The notes: generated by a model not told the origin, from the sequence alone. Counted from the first letter of the stretch, positions 1 to 8,972 are shown. The stretch: DNA of 64,000 nt from Streptococcus oralis ATCC 35037 (GCF_900637025.1 NZ_LR134336.1:62001-126000), one strand, 5' to 3'. Translations and numbers: made by a program.

Positions 1-1
1 T

Positions 2-235
2 GATTTCCTAGTCTTTGCGGACCTTCTCGGCGGAACACCTTGTAACGTGGTAAGCCGTTTGATTATGGAAGGCCGCGACATTGAACTCTACGCAGGGATG
101 AATCTTCCAATGGTGATTGAATTTATCAATGCAAGCCTTACAGGTGCAGATGCGGATTATAAGAGCCGTGCTGCAGAAAGCATCGTAAAAGTCAATGATT
201 TGTTAGCGGGCTTCGATGATGACGAAGATGAATAA
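2..235 (+). CDS. PTS mannose-family EIIA subunit, C-terminal fragment
   Basis: The reading frame is open from the first bases of the window and stops at TAA 233-235, so only the last 77 residues are seen. They read as the end of an EIIA domain of the mannose/sorbose PTS family: a DLLGGTP motif followed by short helices and an acidic DDDEDE tail. In this family EIIA carries phosphate from HPr to EIIB on a histidine; that residue lies before the window. The position just before agaS and a lacD-type aldolase suggests import of galactosamine or another galactose-type sugar. An internal GTG at 47 is not the true start. Confidence 0.8.
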   Translation, partial: DFLVFADLLGGTPCNVVSRLIMEGRDIELYAGMNLPMVIEFINASLTGADADYKSRAAESIVKVNDLLAGFDDDEDE

Positions 236-268
236 GATGTGACTTAGAGCATCTTATATAGAATATAC

Positions 269-305
269 ATGGGAATGGGAGTCACTCCCATTCCCATATT
301 TTCAA
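269..305 (+). terminator. Intercistronic hairpin between PTS EIIA and agaS
   Basis: A perfect 29-nt palindrome (269-297, arms beginning ATGGGAATGGGAG) is followed by a short ATATTTTC run. The stem is strong but the T-run is poor, so it may be a leaky terminator or an mRNA-stabilising stem separating PTS from catabolic genes of one operon. Confidence 0.6.
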
Positions 306-339
306 TAGGAATGAAACAACAATAGATTAGAGGAACTCT

Positions 340-1506
340 ATGCTAAATTACACAAAAGAAGAATTACTTGAACTGGGTGCAGAAATCACGACTCGTGAAA
401 TCTACCAACAGCCTGATGTATGGAAAGAGGCTTTTGAAGCTTATCAAGCGAAACGAGAAGAAATTGCAGCCTTCCTACAAGGAATTGCTGATAAACATGA
501 CTATATCAAGGTTATCTTGACGGGTGCTGGTACTTCTGCTTATGTGGGAGATACCTTGGTACCATACTTTAAGGAAGTCTATGATGAACGCAAATGGAAT
601 TTCAATGCTATTGCGACAACAGATATCGTTGCCAATCCAGAAACTTATTTGAAAAAAGATGTGGCGACTGTCCTTGTTTCCTTTGCTCGTAGTGGGAATT
701 CACCTGAAAGTGTGGCGACGGTTGATTTGGCCAAAGCCTTGGTTGATGACCTCTATCAAGTGACCATTACATGTGCTGCAGATGGTAAATTGGCTCTTCA
801 AGCTCATGGCGATGACCGCAATCTTTTGCTCTTGCAACCAGCTGCCTCTAATGATGCTGGATTTGCCATGACTTCTAGCTTTACATCTATGATGTTGACA
901 GCACTCTTGGTTTTTGATCCTACAGAATTTGCTGTGAAAGCTGAACGTTTTGAAGTTGTGTCTAGTCTTGCCCGTAAAGTTCTAGACAATGCAGAAGATG
1001 TCAAAGAGCTGGTTGACCTTGACTTTAACCGTGTTATCTACCTGGGCGCTGGTCCTTTCTTTGGACTTGCTCATGAAGCTCAGCTCAAGATTTTGGAACT
1101 AACAGCTGGTCAGGTGGCGACTATGTATGAAAGCCCAGTCGGCTTCCGTCACGGTCCAAAATCTCTTATCAACGAAGATACAGTTGTTTTGATCTTTGGT
1201 ACAACGACAGACTACACTCGCAAGTACGATTTGGACTTGGTTCGTGAAGTGGCTGGTGATCAGATTGCTCGTCGTGTTGTGCTCTTGAGTGATCAAGCCT
1301 TTGGTCTTGAAAATGTCAAAGAAGTAGCACTTGGTTGTGGCGGTGTCTTGAACGATATTTACCGTGTCTTCCCTTACATCGTTTATGCCCAACTCTTTGC
1401 CCTATTGACTTCACTCAAGGTAGAAAATAAACCAGATACACCGTCTCCTACTGGCACTGTAAACCGTGTGGTACAAGGTGTGATCATTCATGACTATCAA
1501 AAATAA
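340..1506 (+). CDS. agaS: SIS-domain sugar isomerase/deaminase AgaS
   Basis: The 388-residue protein has two SIS (sugar isomerase) domains, as expected for AgaS. The first carries [10 protein letters not shown] at about residues 61-70 and [11 protein letters not shown] near 105-115; the second begins at [10 protein letters not shown] near 232 and includes [12 protein letters not shown]. AgaS proteins act on phosphorylated amino sugars such as galactosamine 6-phosphate, giving tagatose 6-phosphate. GAGGAAC upstream of the ATG serves as ribosome site. It lies between a PTS and a tagatose-bisphosphate-type aldolase, consistent with a cytoplasmic catabolic step. The substrate is inferred from family and context. 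Confidence 0.88.
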   Translation: MLNYTKEELLELGAEITTREIYQQPDVWKEAFEAYQAKREEIAAFLQGIADKHDYIKVILTGAGTSAYVGDTLVPYFKEVYDERKWNFNAIATTDIVANPETYLKKDVATVLVSFARSGNSPESVATVDLAKALVDDLYQVTITCAADGKLALQAHGDDRNLLLLQPAASNDAGFAMTSSFTSMMLTALLVFDPTEFAVKAERFEVVSSLARKVLDNAEDVKELVDLDFNRVIYLGAGPFFGLAHEAQLKILELTAGQVATMYESPVGFRHGPKSLINEDTVVLIFGTTTDYTRKYDLDLVREVAGDQIARRVVLLSDQAFGLENVKEVALGCGGVLNDIYRVFPYIVYAQLFALLTSLKVENKPDTPSPTGTVNRVVQGVIIHDYQK

Positions 1507-1516
1507 GGAAGTGTCT

Positions 1517-2512
1517 ATGAGTAAATTACAATTAAGTCCCAATAAAGTAGCTTGCTTGCAAAAACTCTCTGACGAGAACGGCATTATCTCAGCTCTTGCC
1601 TTTGACCAACGTGGCGCTTTGAAACGCCTCATGGCTCAATACCAAACAGAGGAACCAACAGTAGCTCAAATGGAAGAACTTAAAGTATTGGTTGCAGATG
1701 AATTGACAAAATACGCATCCTCTATGCTTCTAGACCCAGAGTATGGTCTTCCAGCTACAAAAGCGCTTGATCCAAATGCTGGTCTTCTCCTTGCTTATGA
1801 GAAAACGGGTTATGACACAACAAGCACCAAACGCTTGCCTGACTGCTTGGATGTTTGGTCTGCCAAACGCATCAAGGAACAAGGTGCAGATGCTGTCAAG
1901 TTCTTGCTTTACTATGACGTAGATAGCTCTGACGAACTCAACCAACAAAAACAAGCCTACATCGAACGCATCGGTTCAGAGTGTGTGGCGGAAGACATTC
2001 CGTTCTTCCTTGAAATCCTCGCTTACGATGAAAAAATAGCTGATGCAGGTTCAGCAGAATACGCAAAAGTGAAACCACACAAGGTTATCGGTGCTATGAA
2101 AGTCTTCTCAGACCCACGCTTCAACATCGATGTTTTGAAAGTGGAAGTTCCAGTCAATGTCAAATACGTTGAAGGCTTTGGTGATGGAGAAATCGTGCAT
2201 ACTCGTGAAGAAGCGGCAGCCTTCTTCAAAGCTCAAGATGAAGCAACTAACTTGCCATACATCTACTTGAGTGCAGGTGTGTCAGCGAAACTCTTCCAAG
2301 AAACACTTGTCTTTGCCCACGAATCAGGCGCAAACTTCAACGGCGTTCTTTGTGGCCGTGCTACATGGGCTGGATCAGTTGAAGCCTACATCAAAGATGG
2401 TGAAGCAGCAGCTCGTGAATGGTTGCGTACAACTGGATTTGAGAACATTGACGAACTCAACAAGGTTCTTCAAACAACAGCGACTTCATGGAAAGAACGT
2501 GTGGAAGCATAA
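1517..2512 (+). CDS. lacD: Tagatose 1,6-bisphosphate aldolase LacD (class I)
   Basis: This 331-residue protein belongs to the LacD class I aldolases, which split tagatose 1,6-bisphosphate into dihydroxyacetone phosphate and glyceraldehyde 3-phosphate. [14 protein letters not shown] near the N-terminus is the family hallmark, and Lys208 in [10 protein letters not shown] is the likely Schiff-base lysine. The ATG at 1517 is preferred over one at 1490: it has AAGGAAG five bases upstream, starts after agaS ends, and gives the usual family length. It supplies the step after agaS. In S. pneumoniae TIGR4, as I recall, agaS is followed directly by galM, so a lacD copy here differs from that strain. 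Confidence 0.88.
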   Translation: MSKLQLSPNKVACLQKLSDENGIISALAFDQRGALKRLMAQYQTEEPTVAQMEELKVLVADELTKYASSMLLDPEYGLPATKALDPNAGLLLAYEKTGYDTTSTKRLPDCLDVWSAKRIKEQGADAVKFLLYYDVDSSDELNQQKQAYIERIGSECVAEDIPFFLEILAYDEKIADAGSAEYAKVKPHKVIGAMKVFSDPRFNIDVLKVEVPVNVKYVEGFGDGEIVHTREEAAAFFKAQDEATNLPYIYLSAGVSAKLFQETLVFAHESGANFNGVLCGRATWAGSVEAYIKDGEAAAREWLRTTGFENIDELNKVLQTTATSWKERVEA

Positions 2513-2589
2513 AACAAGTATAGAAGAATCCCTTTTTGTTAAGCAAATACTTAAGGTTTTGTGACAAAGGATTCTGAAAATAAAACTAC

Positions 2590-2627
2590 AACCATAGATG
2601 GTGCATACACTCTCTATGGTTTGTTTA
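2590..2627 (+). terminator. Possible terminator between lacD and galM
   Basis: ACCATAGA (2591-2598) pairs with TCTATGGT (2613-2620) and is followed by TTGTTT. A further AGAATCC/GGATTCT pair lies upstream. The T-run is weak, so it may only attenuate reading into galM. Confidence 0.4.
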
Positions 2628-2657
2628 CTTAAGAGAAATGGATCAAAGGAGAGAAGA

Positions 2658-3695
2658 ATGAAAGCATACACAGAGCGTGTATTTGGAAATCATGAGGGTA
2701 AGGATGTCTTGGCCTATCGCTTTGAGACTGACGGCGGCTACCAGCTTGAAGTTATGACTTATGGTGCGACCATTTTGCGCTATGTCACACCTGACAAGGT
2801 TGGAAATTTTGCCAATGTGATCTTGGGCTTTGATAATTTTGATAGCTATGTAGGCAATAGTCCCAAGCATGGAGCAAGTGTAGGTCCTGTAGCAGGCCGT
2901 ATTGCAGGTGCGACATTTGAACTCAATGGTCAGACCTACAATCTTGAAGTCAACAACGCTAGCAACTGTAACCACAGTGGTTCAACAGGTTGGGATTCGA
3001 GTTTGTTTGAATTGATCGAGGTTAGCGACCATGGCTTGACCCTCTACACAGAGCGTACAGACGGGACAGGAGGATTTCCTGGTAATCTCAAGATTTGGAT
3101 TAGCTACCACTTGGAAGAAACTGGTGCCTACGAAGTCAGCTATAAGGTGACAACAGATCAGGATACGCTTGTCAATCCAACTAATCACAGCTACTTCAAC
3201 TTGTCTGGTGATTTCACGCAGACAGTTGACCGCCATGTCTTCCAGCTAAATACGGAGGGCATTTGCCCAATCGCTCCGGACGGTGTTCCAGCTAAGACTC
3301 CAGATGCTGATCGTGATGTGGTGAAACACATCTACAATGGTGCTTTGCTCAAGGATATCTTTGCGGAGGACGATGAGCAAATCCAGCTTGTATCTGGTTT
3401 GGATCACCCATTTGCTCTTCCTGCCGGTCATGACAATGCTGGTTTCCTTTATGACCAAAACTCAGGTCGTTTCCTGCTGTTCAAGACAGAGGCCCCTTGC
3501 TTTGTGGTCTACACAGCAAACTTTGTGGATGAGAGTGTCATCATAGGAGACCAACCAATGGTACAGCACAATGGGATTGCCCTTGAAGCGCAGGCTTTAC
3601 CAGATGCCATTCATAGCGACCTCAAAGACCAAGTCATTCTCAAAGCAGGGGAAACTTTCACCAGCAAAACTCGTTACGAGCTTGTTGTCAAATAA
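2658..3695 (+). CDS. galM: Aldose 1-epimerase (mutarotase) GalM
   Basis: The 345-residue protein has the GalM beta-sandwich motifs: HSGSTGWD near 105-112, catalytic histidine in NPTNHSYFNLSG and catalytic glutamate in GIALEAQALPDA near the C-terminus. It interconverts alpha and beta anomers of galactose and related aldoses in the cytoplasm. The ATG at 2658 has AAAGGAGAG just before it; a longer frame from 2598 lacks a ribosome site. It closes the sugar-catabolism operon and is followed by a good terminator. Confidence 0.92.
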   Translation: MKAYTERVFGNHEGKDVLAYRFETDGGYQLEVMTYGATILRYVTPDKVGNFANVILGFDNFDSYVGNSPKHGASVGPVAGRIAGATFELNGQTYNLEVNNASNCNHSGSTGWDSSLFELIEVSDHGLTLYTERTDGTGGFPGNLKIWISYHLEETGAYEVSYKVTTDQDTLVNPTNHSYFNLSGDFTQTVDRHVFQLNTEGICPIAPDGVPAKTPDADRDVVKHIYNGALLKDIFAEDDEQIQLVSGLDHPFALPAGHDNAGFLYDQNSGRFLLFKTEAPCFVVYTANFVDESVIIGDQPMVQHNGIALEAQALPDAIHSDLKDQVILKAGETFTSKTRYELVVK

Positions 3696-3699
3696 AAAG

Positions 3700-3723
3700 A
3701 AGAGCTGGTTTCCAGCTCTTTTG
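3700..3723 (+). terminator. Terminator after galM
   Basis: AAGAGCTGG pairs with CCAGCTCTT across a three-base loop and runs into TTTTG; A-rich on the other side. It ends the sugar operon. Confidence 0.8.
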
Positions 3724-3734
3724 AGTTGTCTTCG

Positions 3735-3762
3735 TTGACATTTTATCTCAATAGTGTATAAT
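3735..3762 (+). promoter_or_regulatory. Sigma-70 promoter for the VOC gene
   Basis: TTGACA at 3735-3740, a 16-base spacer and TATAAT at 3757-3762: both hexamers match consensus. Confidence 0.85.
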
Positions 3763-3805
3763 TGATGTAATTAATAAAGTTACAACAAACAAAAGGAGAC
3801 ACCCT

Positions 3806-4660
3806 ATGACTTATGCATACCAAAGCCACATTTACCTAGCGGAGGCGGTTTTAAATGTCAAGGATTTGACGAGTCAAACGGCTTTTTATCACCAAATTAT
3901 TGGCTTGGAGATTTTATCCCAAACAGAGACAGAAGCGATTTTGGGACTTGGTCGAAAAGCCTTGGTTCACTTGATTCAGGCAGAAAAGTCTGGCGAAGTA
4001 AGGGAGCATTATGGGCTCTACCATCTGGCGATTCTGTTGCCGACACGAAAAGCCTTGGCAGATGTCTTGAAACACCTAAGTGATTTGCGGATTCCTCTGG
4101 TCGGGGGTGCAGATCATGGATACAGTGAGGCTATTTATCTAGAGGATTTGGAAGGAAATGGCATTGAACTCTACCGTGATAAGCCAGTGTCTTCATGGGA
4201 TATTCTAGAAGACGGCCGCATTATCGGTGTGACCGAGGCTCTTGCGGCACAGGACATCTATGAATTAGGGGAAAAGGTAGATCCCTTTATCCTAGCTGAA
4301 GGGACGAGAATGGGGCATATCCATCTATCGGTTAAGGATAGTCACGCAGCAAGTCAGTTCTATCAAAAGGTGTTAGGACTAGAGGATAAATTTAGCATTC
4401 CTAGTGCTAGTTGGATAGCGGCTGGTCAGTACCATCACCACCTGGCTGTCAACGAATGGGCTGGAAAGGGGCTAGCTCCGCGTGAGCAAGGCTTGCCAGG
4501 CTTGGCCTACTATGTCCTTGAGGTCGAAAGCAAGGAAGAACTCTTGGACATCGTTCAGCAAGCACAAGAGCTAGAAGCACCGATCAAGTGGTTACATTCG
4601 AGTGAGTTGAATCTTATAGACCCAGACGGCATTGTGACCCGCATTCGCTTGGCACGATGA
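3806..4660 (+). CDS. VOC-family (glyoxalase/dioxygenase-like) protein
   Basis: At 284 residues it contains two vicinal-oxygen-chelate modules: residues about 1-130 (AVLNVKDLTSQTAFYHQIIG and EDLEGNGIELY) and about 165-284 (HIHLSVKDSHAASQFYQKVLG and NLIDPDG). The layout resembles CatE-type ring-cleavage or glyoxalase-like enzymes that hold one divalent metal through His and Glu residues. Substrate unknown. It has its own consensus promoter, a clear AAAGGAG site and a strong terminator, so it is a single-gene unit. Pneumococci, as I recall, keep a glyoxalase-family gene beside cstR; here five membrane-protein genes lie between them. Confidence 0.8.
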   Translation: MTYAYQSHIYLAEAVLNVKDLTSQTAFYHQIIGLEILSQTETEAILGLGRKALVHLIQAEKSGEVREHYGLYHLAILLPTRKALADVLKHLSDLRIPLVGGADHGYSEAIYLEDLEGNGIELYRDKPVSSWDILEDGRIIGVTEALAAQDIYELGEKVDPFILAEGTRMGHIHLSVKDSHAASQFYQKVLGLEDKFSIPSASWIAAGQYHHHLAVNEWAGKGLAPREQGLPGLAYYVLEVESKEELLDIVQQAQELEAPIKWLHSSELNLIDPDGIVTRIRLAR

Positions 4661-4702
4661 AACGAGGAAAACACATTATTTATTTTAGAGACATAGGAAA
4701 AG

Positions 4703-4752
4703 GCGGACAAGCTCGCATTCTGTTTTTAGAATGCGGACTTGTCCGCTTTTTT
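4703..4752 (+). terminator. Strong terminator after the VOC gene
   Basis: An 18-base stem (4703-4720 with 4729-4746, two mismatches, arms starting GCGGACAAG) is followed by six Ts. The rest of the 313-base gap 4661-4973 holds a second short hairpin (GGGGATATTTCCCC near 4798) and the promoter below. Confidence 0.88.
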
Positions 4753-4826
4753 ATGAAATGACGAATCATTTCTTGTCTTTAGCAATGGTATCTGCCGGGG
4801 ATATTTCCCCTTTTCTGGGGGGTTCA

Positions 4827-4835
4827 TGCTATAAT
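4827..4835 (+). promoter_or_regulatory. Extended -10 promoter for the membrane-protein cluster
   Basis: TGC-TATAAT at 4827-4835 is an extended -10 element with no good -35. It is the only obvious promoter before the gene at 4974, leaving a leader of about 130 bases. Confidence 0.65.
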
Positions 4836-4973
4836 ACTAATAAACTTTTCTTTCTCTAGGAAGGAAAATGCTAAAAATCAGCTAGAATGCTGGCAATCGT
4901 CGTCACGATGCTTTTAAGAGAAAGTAGAACTTTGTTTGAACATCCGTATTGAGTTTAGGAGACGGGAAATAAG

Positions 4974-5546
4974 ATGGACACAAGTGTAAAAAATTTAATC
5001 AGTATGGGCCCTCTGGAGGACTCTTTTATCTATTACGATCTGAAGAATCAAGTATTCTACGGTGTAAAACAAGGCATGAATTATTCAGCTATTGCAGCCC
5101 CTATTGCAATCTATTCCTTGCAACGGCTGTCAAAGTTGCTCAACCAAACCTTTGGAGATGTCTCATCCCCTCTTAATCTAATCTTCTTTATCTTGATGTC
5201 GCTGTTTTTAGTTTTTGGGACCATTCTCCTTGCCAAGTCTACCCGACGTAACATGAAGACAGATAGATTTAGAAAAGTCCGGCTGACAAAAGCCAATATC
5301 AAAACACTTAGGAGAAAATCAAGGGCGTTGACAGTAGTTGGCTACATTTTTGTTTTAATAACGATTTTTTCAGCCTATCGTTATCTGGCTGTTTCTGATT
5401 TTCAATTTTTAATTATGTACATGTTAGGGATTGGTATTCTTACATATATAGTTTATGATTTTCGGATGAAAACGCGCAAACGACTGTTCAAGGAGCTGAT
5501 GGAGACATTACAGGACGGTAGCCGAGGGAAAGAGGGAGAAATGTAA
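4974..5546 (+). CDS. Small membrane protein, unknown function (first of five)
   Basis: I do not recognise a named family. The 190-residue protein has a cytosolic-looking N-terminal stretch with DSFIYYDLKNQVFYGVKQG, then four hydrophobic segments near residues 38-50, 66-88, 122-142 and 143-160, and a charged C-terminus. AGGAGACGGG gives a ribosome site before ATG 4974. The N-terminal motif resembles the YYNTRTKEALVADKS stretch of the next two genes, so all three may be distant paralogues. Two bases separate it from the next gene. Confidence 0.75.
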   Translation: MDTSVKNLISMGPLEDSFIYYDLKNQVFYGVKQGMNYSAIAAPIAIYSLQRLSKLLNQTFGDVSSPLNLIFFILMSLFLVFGTILLAKSTRRNMKTDRFRKVRLTKANIKTLRRKSRALTVVGYIFVLITIFSAYRYLAVSDFQFLIMYMLGIGILTYIVYDFRMKTRKRLFKELMETLQDGSRGKEGEM

Positions 5547-5547
5547 G

Positions 5548-6210
5548 ATGAGAAAAATAATCTTTATTGGACAGAGCGGTGATGAAGCTGTCTACTATAA
5601 CACAAGAACAAAAGAGGCTCTGGTAGCCGATAAGAGCGCCTTATTAAATACAGAAGGAGCTAGGAAGACCAATAAGGCTATTATTCCTTTGATATTACTT
5701 TTTGCGTTATTTGGTGGAGGTGTTGGACTTGCTATTTTTTCCTTTACTTCTCCATTTAGATTAAACGAGAGGATGATTCCAATCATTTTACTAGCCATAT
5801 TTTTAGTTTTTGTTGGAAGTATTTATATGTTGGAAAAAGCATTGTATAAAAATGTTCGTTCCACAGTTTTGGCAAACGAAGAACAATTTAAAGCTGCAGT
5901 GAATGGAAATTTATTTTGGGAAGGATTTTCCGATAAGAAAGCAACATTAGGTAAAATTTTCTTTTTCTCGTTTGTTATCTTGGTTCTTCTGTTTTGTTTA
6001 GGAATTGTAAGTTTATTTGGAATACCAGGAATGCTTATTCCTTATTATAACCATGAGTGGTTTGATCTTTCATTATTATTTTCACCAGTGGCAGGGGTAC
6101 TTCCAGCAGTGGTCGTAATTGCTCTATTTCAAAATAACCCAATCCGCTGGCTCTTAGCCGTACGAAAGTATGAACAGAGGAAAGTGATATTTAGGGAAGA
6201 GAAGAACTAG
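5548..6210 (+). CDS. Membrane protein, paralogue A
   Basis: This 220-residue protein begins MRKIIFIGQSGDEAVYYNT, a short soluble start, followed by hydrophobic segments near 45-68, 77-95, 128-153 and 168-192 and ending NNPIRWLLAVRKYEQRK. Its first 40 residues are almost identical to those of the gene at 6332, while the membrane part has diverged and the C-terminal NPIRW-LAVRKYEQ motif is kept. It starts one base after the previous stop, so the two are probably translated together. Function unknown. Confidence 0.75.
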   Translation: MRKIIFIGQSGDEAVYYNTRTKEALVADKSALLNTEGARKTNKAIIPLILLFALFGGGVGLAIFSFTSPFRLNERMIPIILLAIFLVFVGSIYMLEKALYKNVRSTVLANEEQFKAAVNGNLFWEGFSDKKATLGKIFFFSFVILVLLFCLGIVSLFGIPGMLIPYYNHEWFDLSLLFSPVAGVLPAVVVIALFQNNPIRWLLAVRKYEQRKVIFREEKN

Positions 6211-6331
6211 AAACACGAGAGAAACGCTATTACCATTACCAGTGGTTGGTGATGGTGATGTTTTATCAACAACCTATGATAAAATTGAAGTTTCTGATTA
6301 TAGTGATTAGTGAAAACTGTGGTGATTTTAT

Positions 6332-7003
6332 ATGAGAAAAATAATTTTTATTGGACAGAGCGGTGATAAGGCCGTTTACTATAATACGCGAACAAAAGAG
6401 GCTCTTGTAGCAGATAAGAGTGCATTGTTAAATACAGAAGGGGCTAGGAGATCGAATAGGGGGATTGCTCCTTTAATTGCTATATTCTCTTTGTTAGGTT
6501 TACTCGGAGGATTTGTTGCAATACCAATTTTCTCAGGCCTTCGTTATAATAGCGGGATGGTTCCTATTTTTATTCTTTGTCTTTCCTTTATCCTATTTGG
6601 ATTTATATGGATGATGGAAGTCGCCTTATATAAAGGAGTGAAACGAGTCCAAGGAGCAACAAAGAAAGAGTTTAAAGAAGCAGTTTATTCAAATTTGTTC
6701 TGGGAAAATTTTAGTGAGAAAAAAGCGACGTTTGCGAAAATGTTGGCTTTTATGATTGTCATGCTACTAGTTTTTATGACTACTATAGTAATATTTGCTG
6801 CTGCAATTCCGGGCACTATTGACTCATTCAATAAGCAAGAGGCATTTGATATACAAATCTTTTTCTCGCCTTTAGCAGGTCTCTTTCCTGCCTTGTTGTA
6901 CCTTTTCTTATTCCAAAACAACCCTATCCGCTGGTTCTTAGCTGTGCGAAAATATGAACAGGGGAAAGTGATATTTAATGAAGAAATAGAAAAGAGAGGA
7001 TGA
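6332..7003 (+). CDS. Membrane protein, paralogue B
   Basis: At 223 residues this is a duplicate of the gene at 5548: same N-terminal 40 residues with SGDKAVYY in place of SGDEAVYY, four hydrophobic segments and the NNPIRWFLAVRKYEQ ending. The ribosome site is weak. The 121-base gap before it carries a 32-codon stretch without stop (6212-6310, ending SDYSD) that could be the tail of a lost copy. Its stop codon overlaps the beginning of the next gene region. Function unknown. Confidence 0.75.
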   Translation: MRKIIFIGQSGDKAVYYNTRTKEALVADKSALLNTEGARRSNRGIAPLIAIFSLLGLLGGFVAIPIFSGLRYNSGMVPIFILCLSFILFGFIWMMEVALYKGVKRVQGATKKEFKEAVYSNLFWENFSEKKATFAKMLAFMIVMLLVFMTTIVIFAAAIPGTIDSFNKQEAFDIQIFFSPLAGLFPALLYLFLFQNNPIRWFLAVRKYEQGKVIFNEEIEKRG

Positions 7004-7005
7004 TA

Positions 7006-7662
7006 ATGTCACAAGAGAGATATTTGCAGATCAAAAAAGAGCATCAAGTTCGTAAGTTTGTGGGGCGTTTCCTCTTCATCCTTCTCGCTATCCTCGATGT
7101 TCTACTGGTATCAAGTCATTCCAATTATGTCCCGCTTGTAACGGTGGCTATGGTAACGATTGTGCCTTTTAATCATTATCTACTTGGTCCTCTTAGGAGA
7201 CAGAAAAAAGCCATAGAAAAAGAGCATCCAGAATGGAAAATACTCAGTACAAAGGGAGTAAAGGTTCCCTCGGCTGAAGCTAATAAAAGAACTTTTGCTG
7301 GCATTGGGATCTTGATGGCCTTGCTGTTGTCTTTTGGGCTATTCTATAAACCTGTGAAACAGCCGAACGACCAAGTAAACAAGCCACCTAAGCTTGATTT
7401 TAACACGCCTGGAACGTCCAAGTCTTCTGAGTCGTCCAGTTCCTCTAAGACCAAAGAATCCAGTTCCTCAGAGTCGAAATCCTCGTCTTCGACTGAACAA
7501 AGTTCTAAAACCGAAAGTTCAGGAACAAAGCCGTCAAAAAGCGAATCCAATAATCCTTATTACCAGATTCCAGGACTTACTGACGAACAGGTGAGAGATA
7601 TCATATCAAAATCGGTGAAAGATTTGAGAGAAAAACAGTCAAAAGAAAAATCCGAAGAGTAG
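7006..7662 (+). CDS. Membrane protein with serine-rich tail
   Basis: The 218-residue product has hydrophobic segments near residues 19-37, 39-55 and 89-110, then a low-complexity Ser/Lys/Glu/Thr linker (about 132-185) and a short helical end with PGLTDEQVRDIISKSVKDL. The tail would lie outside if the last segment exits the membrane. Two ATGs are available, 7000 and 7006; I chose 7006 because GAGAGGA lies six to seven bases upstream of it. The linker looks like a wall-spanning spacer, but there is no sorting signal. Function unknown. Confidence 0.72.
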   Translation: MSQERYLQIKKEHQVRKFVGRFLFILLAILDVLLVSSHSNYVPLVTVAMVTIVPFNHYLLGPLRRQKKAIEKEHPEWKILSTKGVKVPSAEANKRTFAGIGILMALLLSFGLFYKPVKQPNDQVNKPPKLDFNTPGTSKSSESSSSSKTKESSSSESKSSSSTEQSSKTESSGTKPSKSESNNPYYQIPGLTDEQVRDIISKSVKDLREKQSKEKSEE

Positions 7663-7738
7663 ACTCGAGGGCATCGATGTCCTTTCTGGATGAGTTAGTT
7701 TTAAGATTTTACTGTATAAAATAACAGGAGGAGTTCAT

Positions 7739-8296
7739 ATGAATAAAGAAGTAATTGGTTTGATAGTTGGGACAATCGTCATCTTCCTATCTTTTGTATT
7801 TGTGTGTGGGACCTTTCTCTATCTCTATCTTCGAGATCAGAAGTTGGTCCGTCTTGCCAAGTCATCCGTACAGGGAACGGTTATCGGCTATAGCCGTTTT
7901 CGTGAGGGGTATCCACCTATCGTCGAATACACGGTGGATGGGATTGCTTATAAGAAAACCTTGCAGTATTTTATGTTTAAAACGGTCACAATTCCGTGGG
8001 GGACTACTAAATTTTTAAAGGACTATACAAGAGAAGATATGCTAGCGCCTTCGATCACTCGCTACAGCAACTCCTTTGTTTCCTTCAAACGCTTGATGCA
8101 GACCCATTTCCCCCTTCATTCGGAACTGACGGTCTGGTATGATCCAGACAAGCCGACCAGGGCCTATGTCGAACGTTACAGCGGAATGGACAAGTTTTAC
8201 AAGTGGTTTGGTATCGGATTTGGGCTGGCTCTAGTTCTGGTCTATGGGATAGTGATCCTAGCCTTTTTGTCCAATTTGTCCAAGATATACGCATAA
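7739..8296 (+). CDS. DUF3592-like membrane protein
   Basis: The 185-residue protein has two membrane helices (about 7-30 and 158-182) around an extracytoplasmic beta domain with VQGTVIGYSRF, PIVEYTVDGIAYKK and LTVWYDPDKPTRAYVER. The order (G-V--Y--Y, P-V-Y-V-G--Y, V-YDP--P--A) matches DUF3592. GGAGGAG precedes the ATG. It ends the run of five membrane genes, which may be one transcript. The domain's role is unknown. Confidence 0.72.
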   Translation: MNKEVIGLIVGTIVIFLSFVFVCGTFLYLYLRDQKLVRLAKSSVQGTVIGYSRFREGYPPIVEYTVDGIAYKKTLQYFMFKTVTIPWGTTKFLKDYTREDMLAPSITRYSNSFVSFKRLMQTHFPLHSELTVWYDPDKPTRAYVERYSGMDKFYKWFGIGFGLALVLVYGIVILAFLSNLSKIYA

Positions 8297-8439
8297 AGGT
8301 CAGTTGGTTGAAAGGAAACGTGACTTCCCATCGAGCTTTAAGAAGGACAGAGTTTCTTTTCCATTTCCATGCTTATCAATCTTTTCTATCTGATACAGAG
8401 GAGAGGTTGCCTCCTACAAATACAGACAGGAAGTGAATT

Positions 8440-8468
8440 TTGACAAAGACCCTTATTCGAGATATAAT
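8440..8468 (+). promoter_or_regulatory. Perfect consensus promoter for cstR
   Basis: TTGACA at 8440-8445, exactly 17 bases, TATAAT at 8463-8468. It lies inside the 5' extension of the cstR open frame, which rules out the GTG at 8433 as start. No ATACCC operator is seen here. Confidence 0.9.
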
Positions 8469-8495
8469 GAAGAAAAAGTGACCAAGGATAAATTA

Positions 8496-8753
8496 ATGAC
8501 AAACTCAAAGTACATCACACGTCTGAAACGTTCAGAGGGCCAGTTGCGTGGGATTCAAAAGATGATTGAAGAAGATCGTGACTGCGCAGATATTGTTACG
8601 CAGTTGACAGCAGTGAAATCTAGCGTTGAGCGCGTGATTGAGATGATCATTACTGAAAATCTCACAGGCTGTATCAACCAACCACTAGACGACCCTGAGG
8701 CTCAAAAGGAACGCCTAGAAAAGGCCATCCGATACCTGATTAAGCGGAAATAA
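8496..8753 (+). CDS. cstR: CsoR/CstR-family repressor, probably persulfide-sensing CstR
   Basis: The 85-residue all-helical protein is a DUF156 (CsoR/FrmR) repressor: RLKRSEGQLRGIQKMIEE, then Cys30 in DRDCADIV and Cys59 in ENLTGC. Copper CsoRs place a histidine four residues before the second cysteine; here that position is Asn55, and the 30/59 cysteine spacing equals the 31/60 spacing I recall for S. aureus CstR, which senses per- and polysulfides. The ATG at 8496 is chosen because a perfect promoter ends at 8468 and AAGG lies eight bases upstream. Its neighbours are two rhodaneses with a CstR-like operator, supporting control of sulfide detoxification. Confidence 0.85.
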   Translation: MTNSKYITRLKRSEGQLRGIQKMIEEDRDCADIVTQLTAVKSSVERVIEMIITENLTGCINQPLDDPEAQKERLEKAIRYLIKRK

Positions 8754-8939
8754 ACTAATTTGCTATTGATAAACAATGCAGACAAAGGTATTTAAGTCTA
8801 TTTCGATAAAGAAATCATGTCAGACAAACGGATGAGTTCCCCCAATACCAATGAGCAACCTCTTTTTAGATACCGTCAATGTGTTTCGTTTTTTAGAAGC
8901 GACGGGCTACGAGCCCTATATCAGTGGGTTGCAGAAATG
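8754..8939 (+). other. Degenerate coding sequence after cstR
   Basis: The stretch has protein-like short frames, for instance ATG 8851 to TGA 8940 (29 codons, with NVFRFLEATGYEPYISG) and MQTKVFKSISIKK from 8776, interrupted by stops. I could not assign a family. It probably is gene debris, like the cdr remnant nearby. Confidence 0.35.
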
Positions 8940-8972
8940 AAAAAACCGATTAAGTTCCTTAATCGGTTTTTT
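8940..8972. terminator. Bidirectional terminator between cstR and rhodanese
   Basis: AAAAAACCGATTAA and TTAATCGGTTTTTT form a symmetric hairpin with a GTTCC loop; A-run and T-run on both sides serve the converging cstR and rhodanese transcripts. Confidence 0.88.

Noticed and set aside
8433..8495. N-terminal extension of CstR from GTG 8433
   Set aside because: A consensus promoter lies inside it and the GTG has no properly spaced ribosome site.
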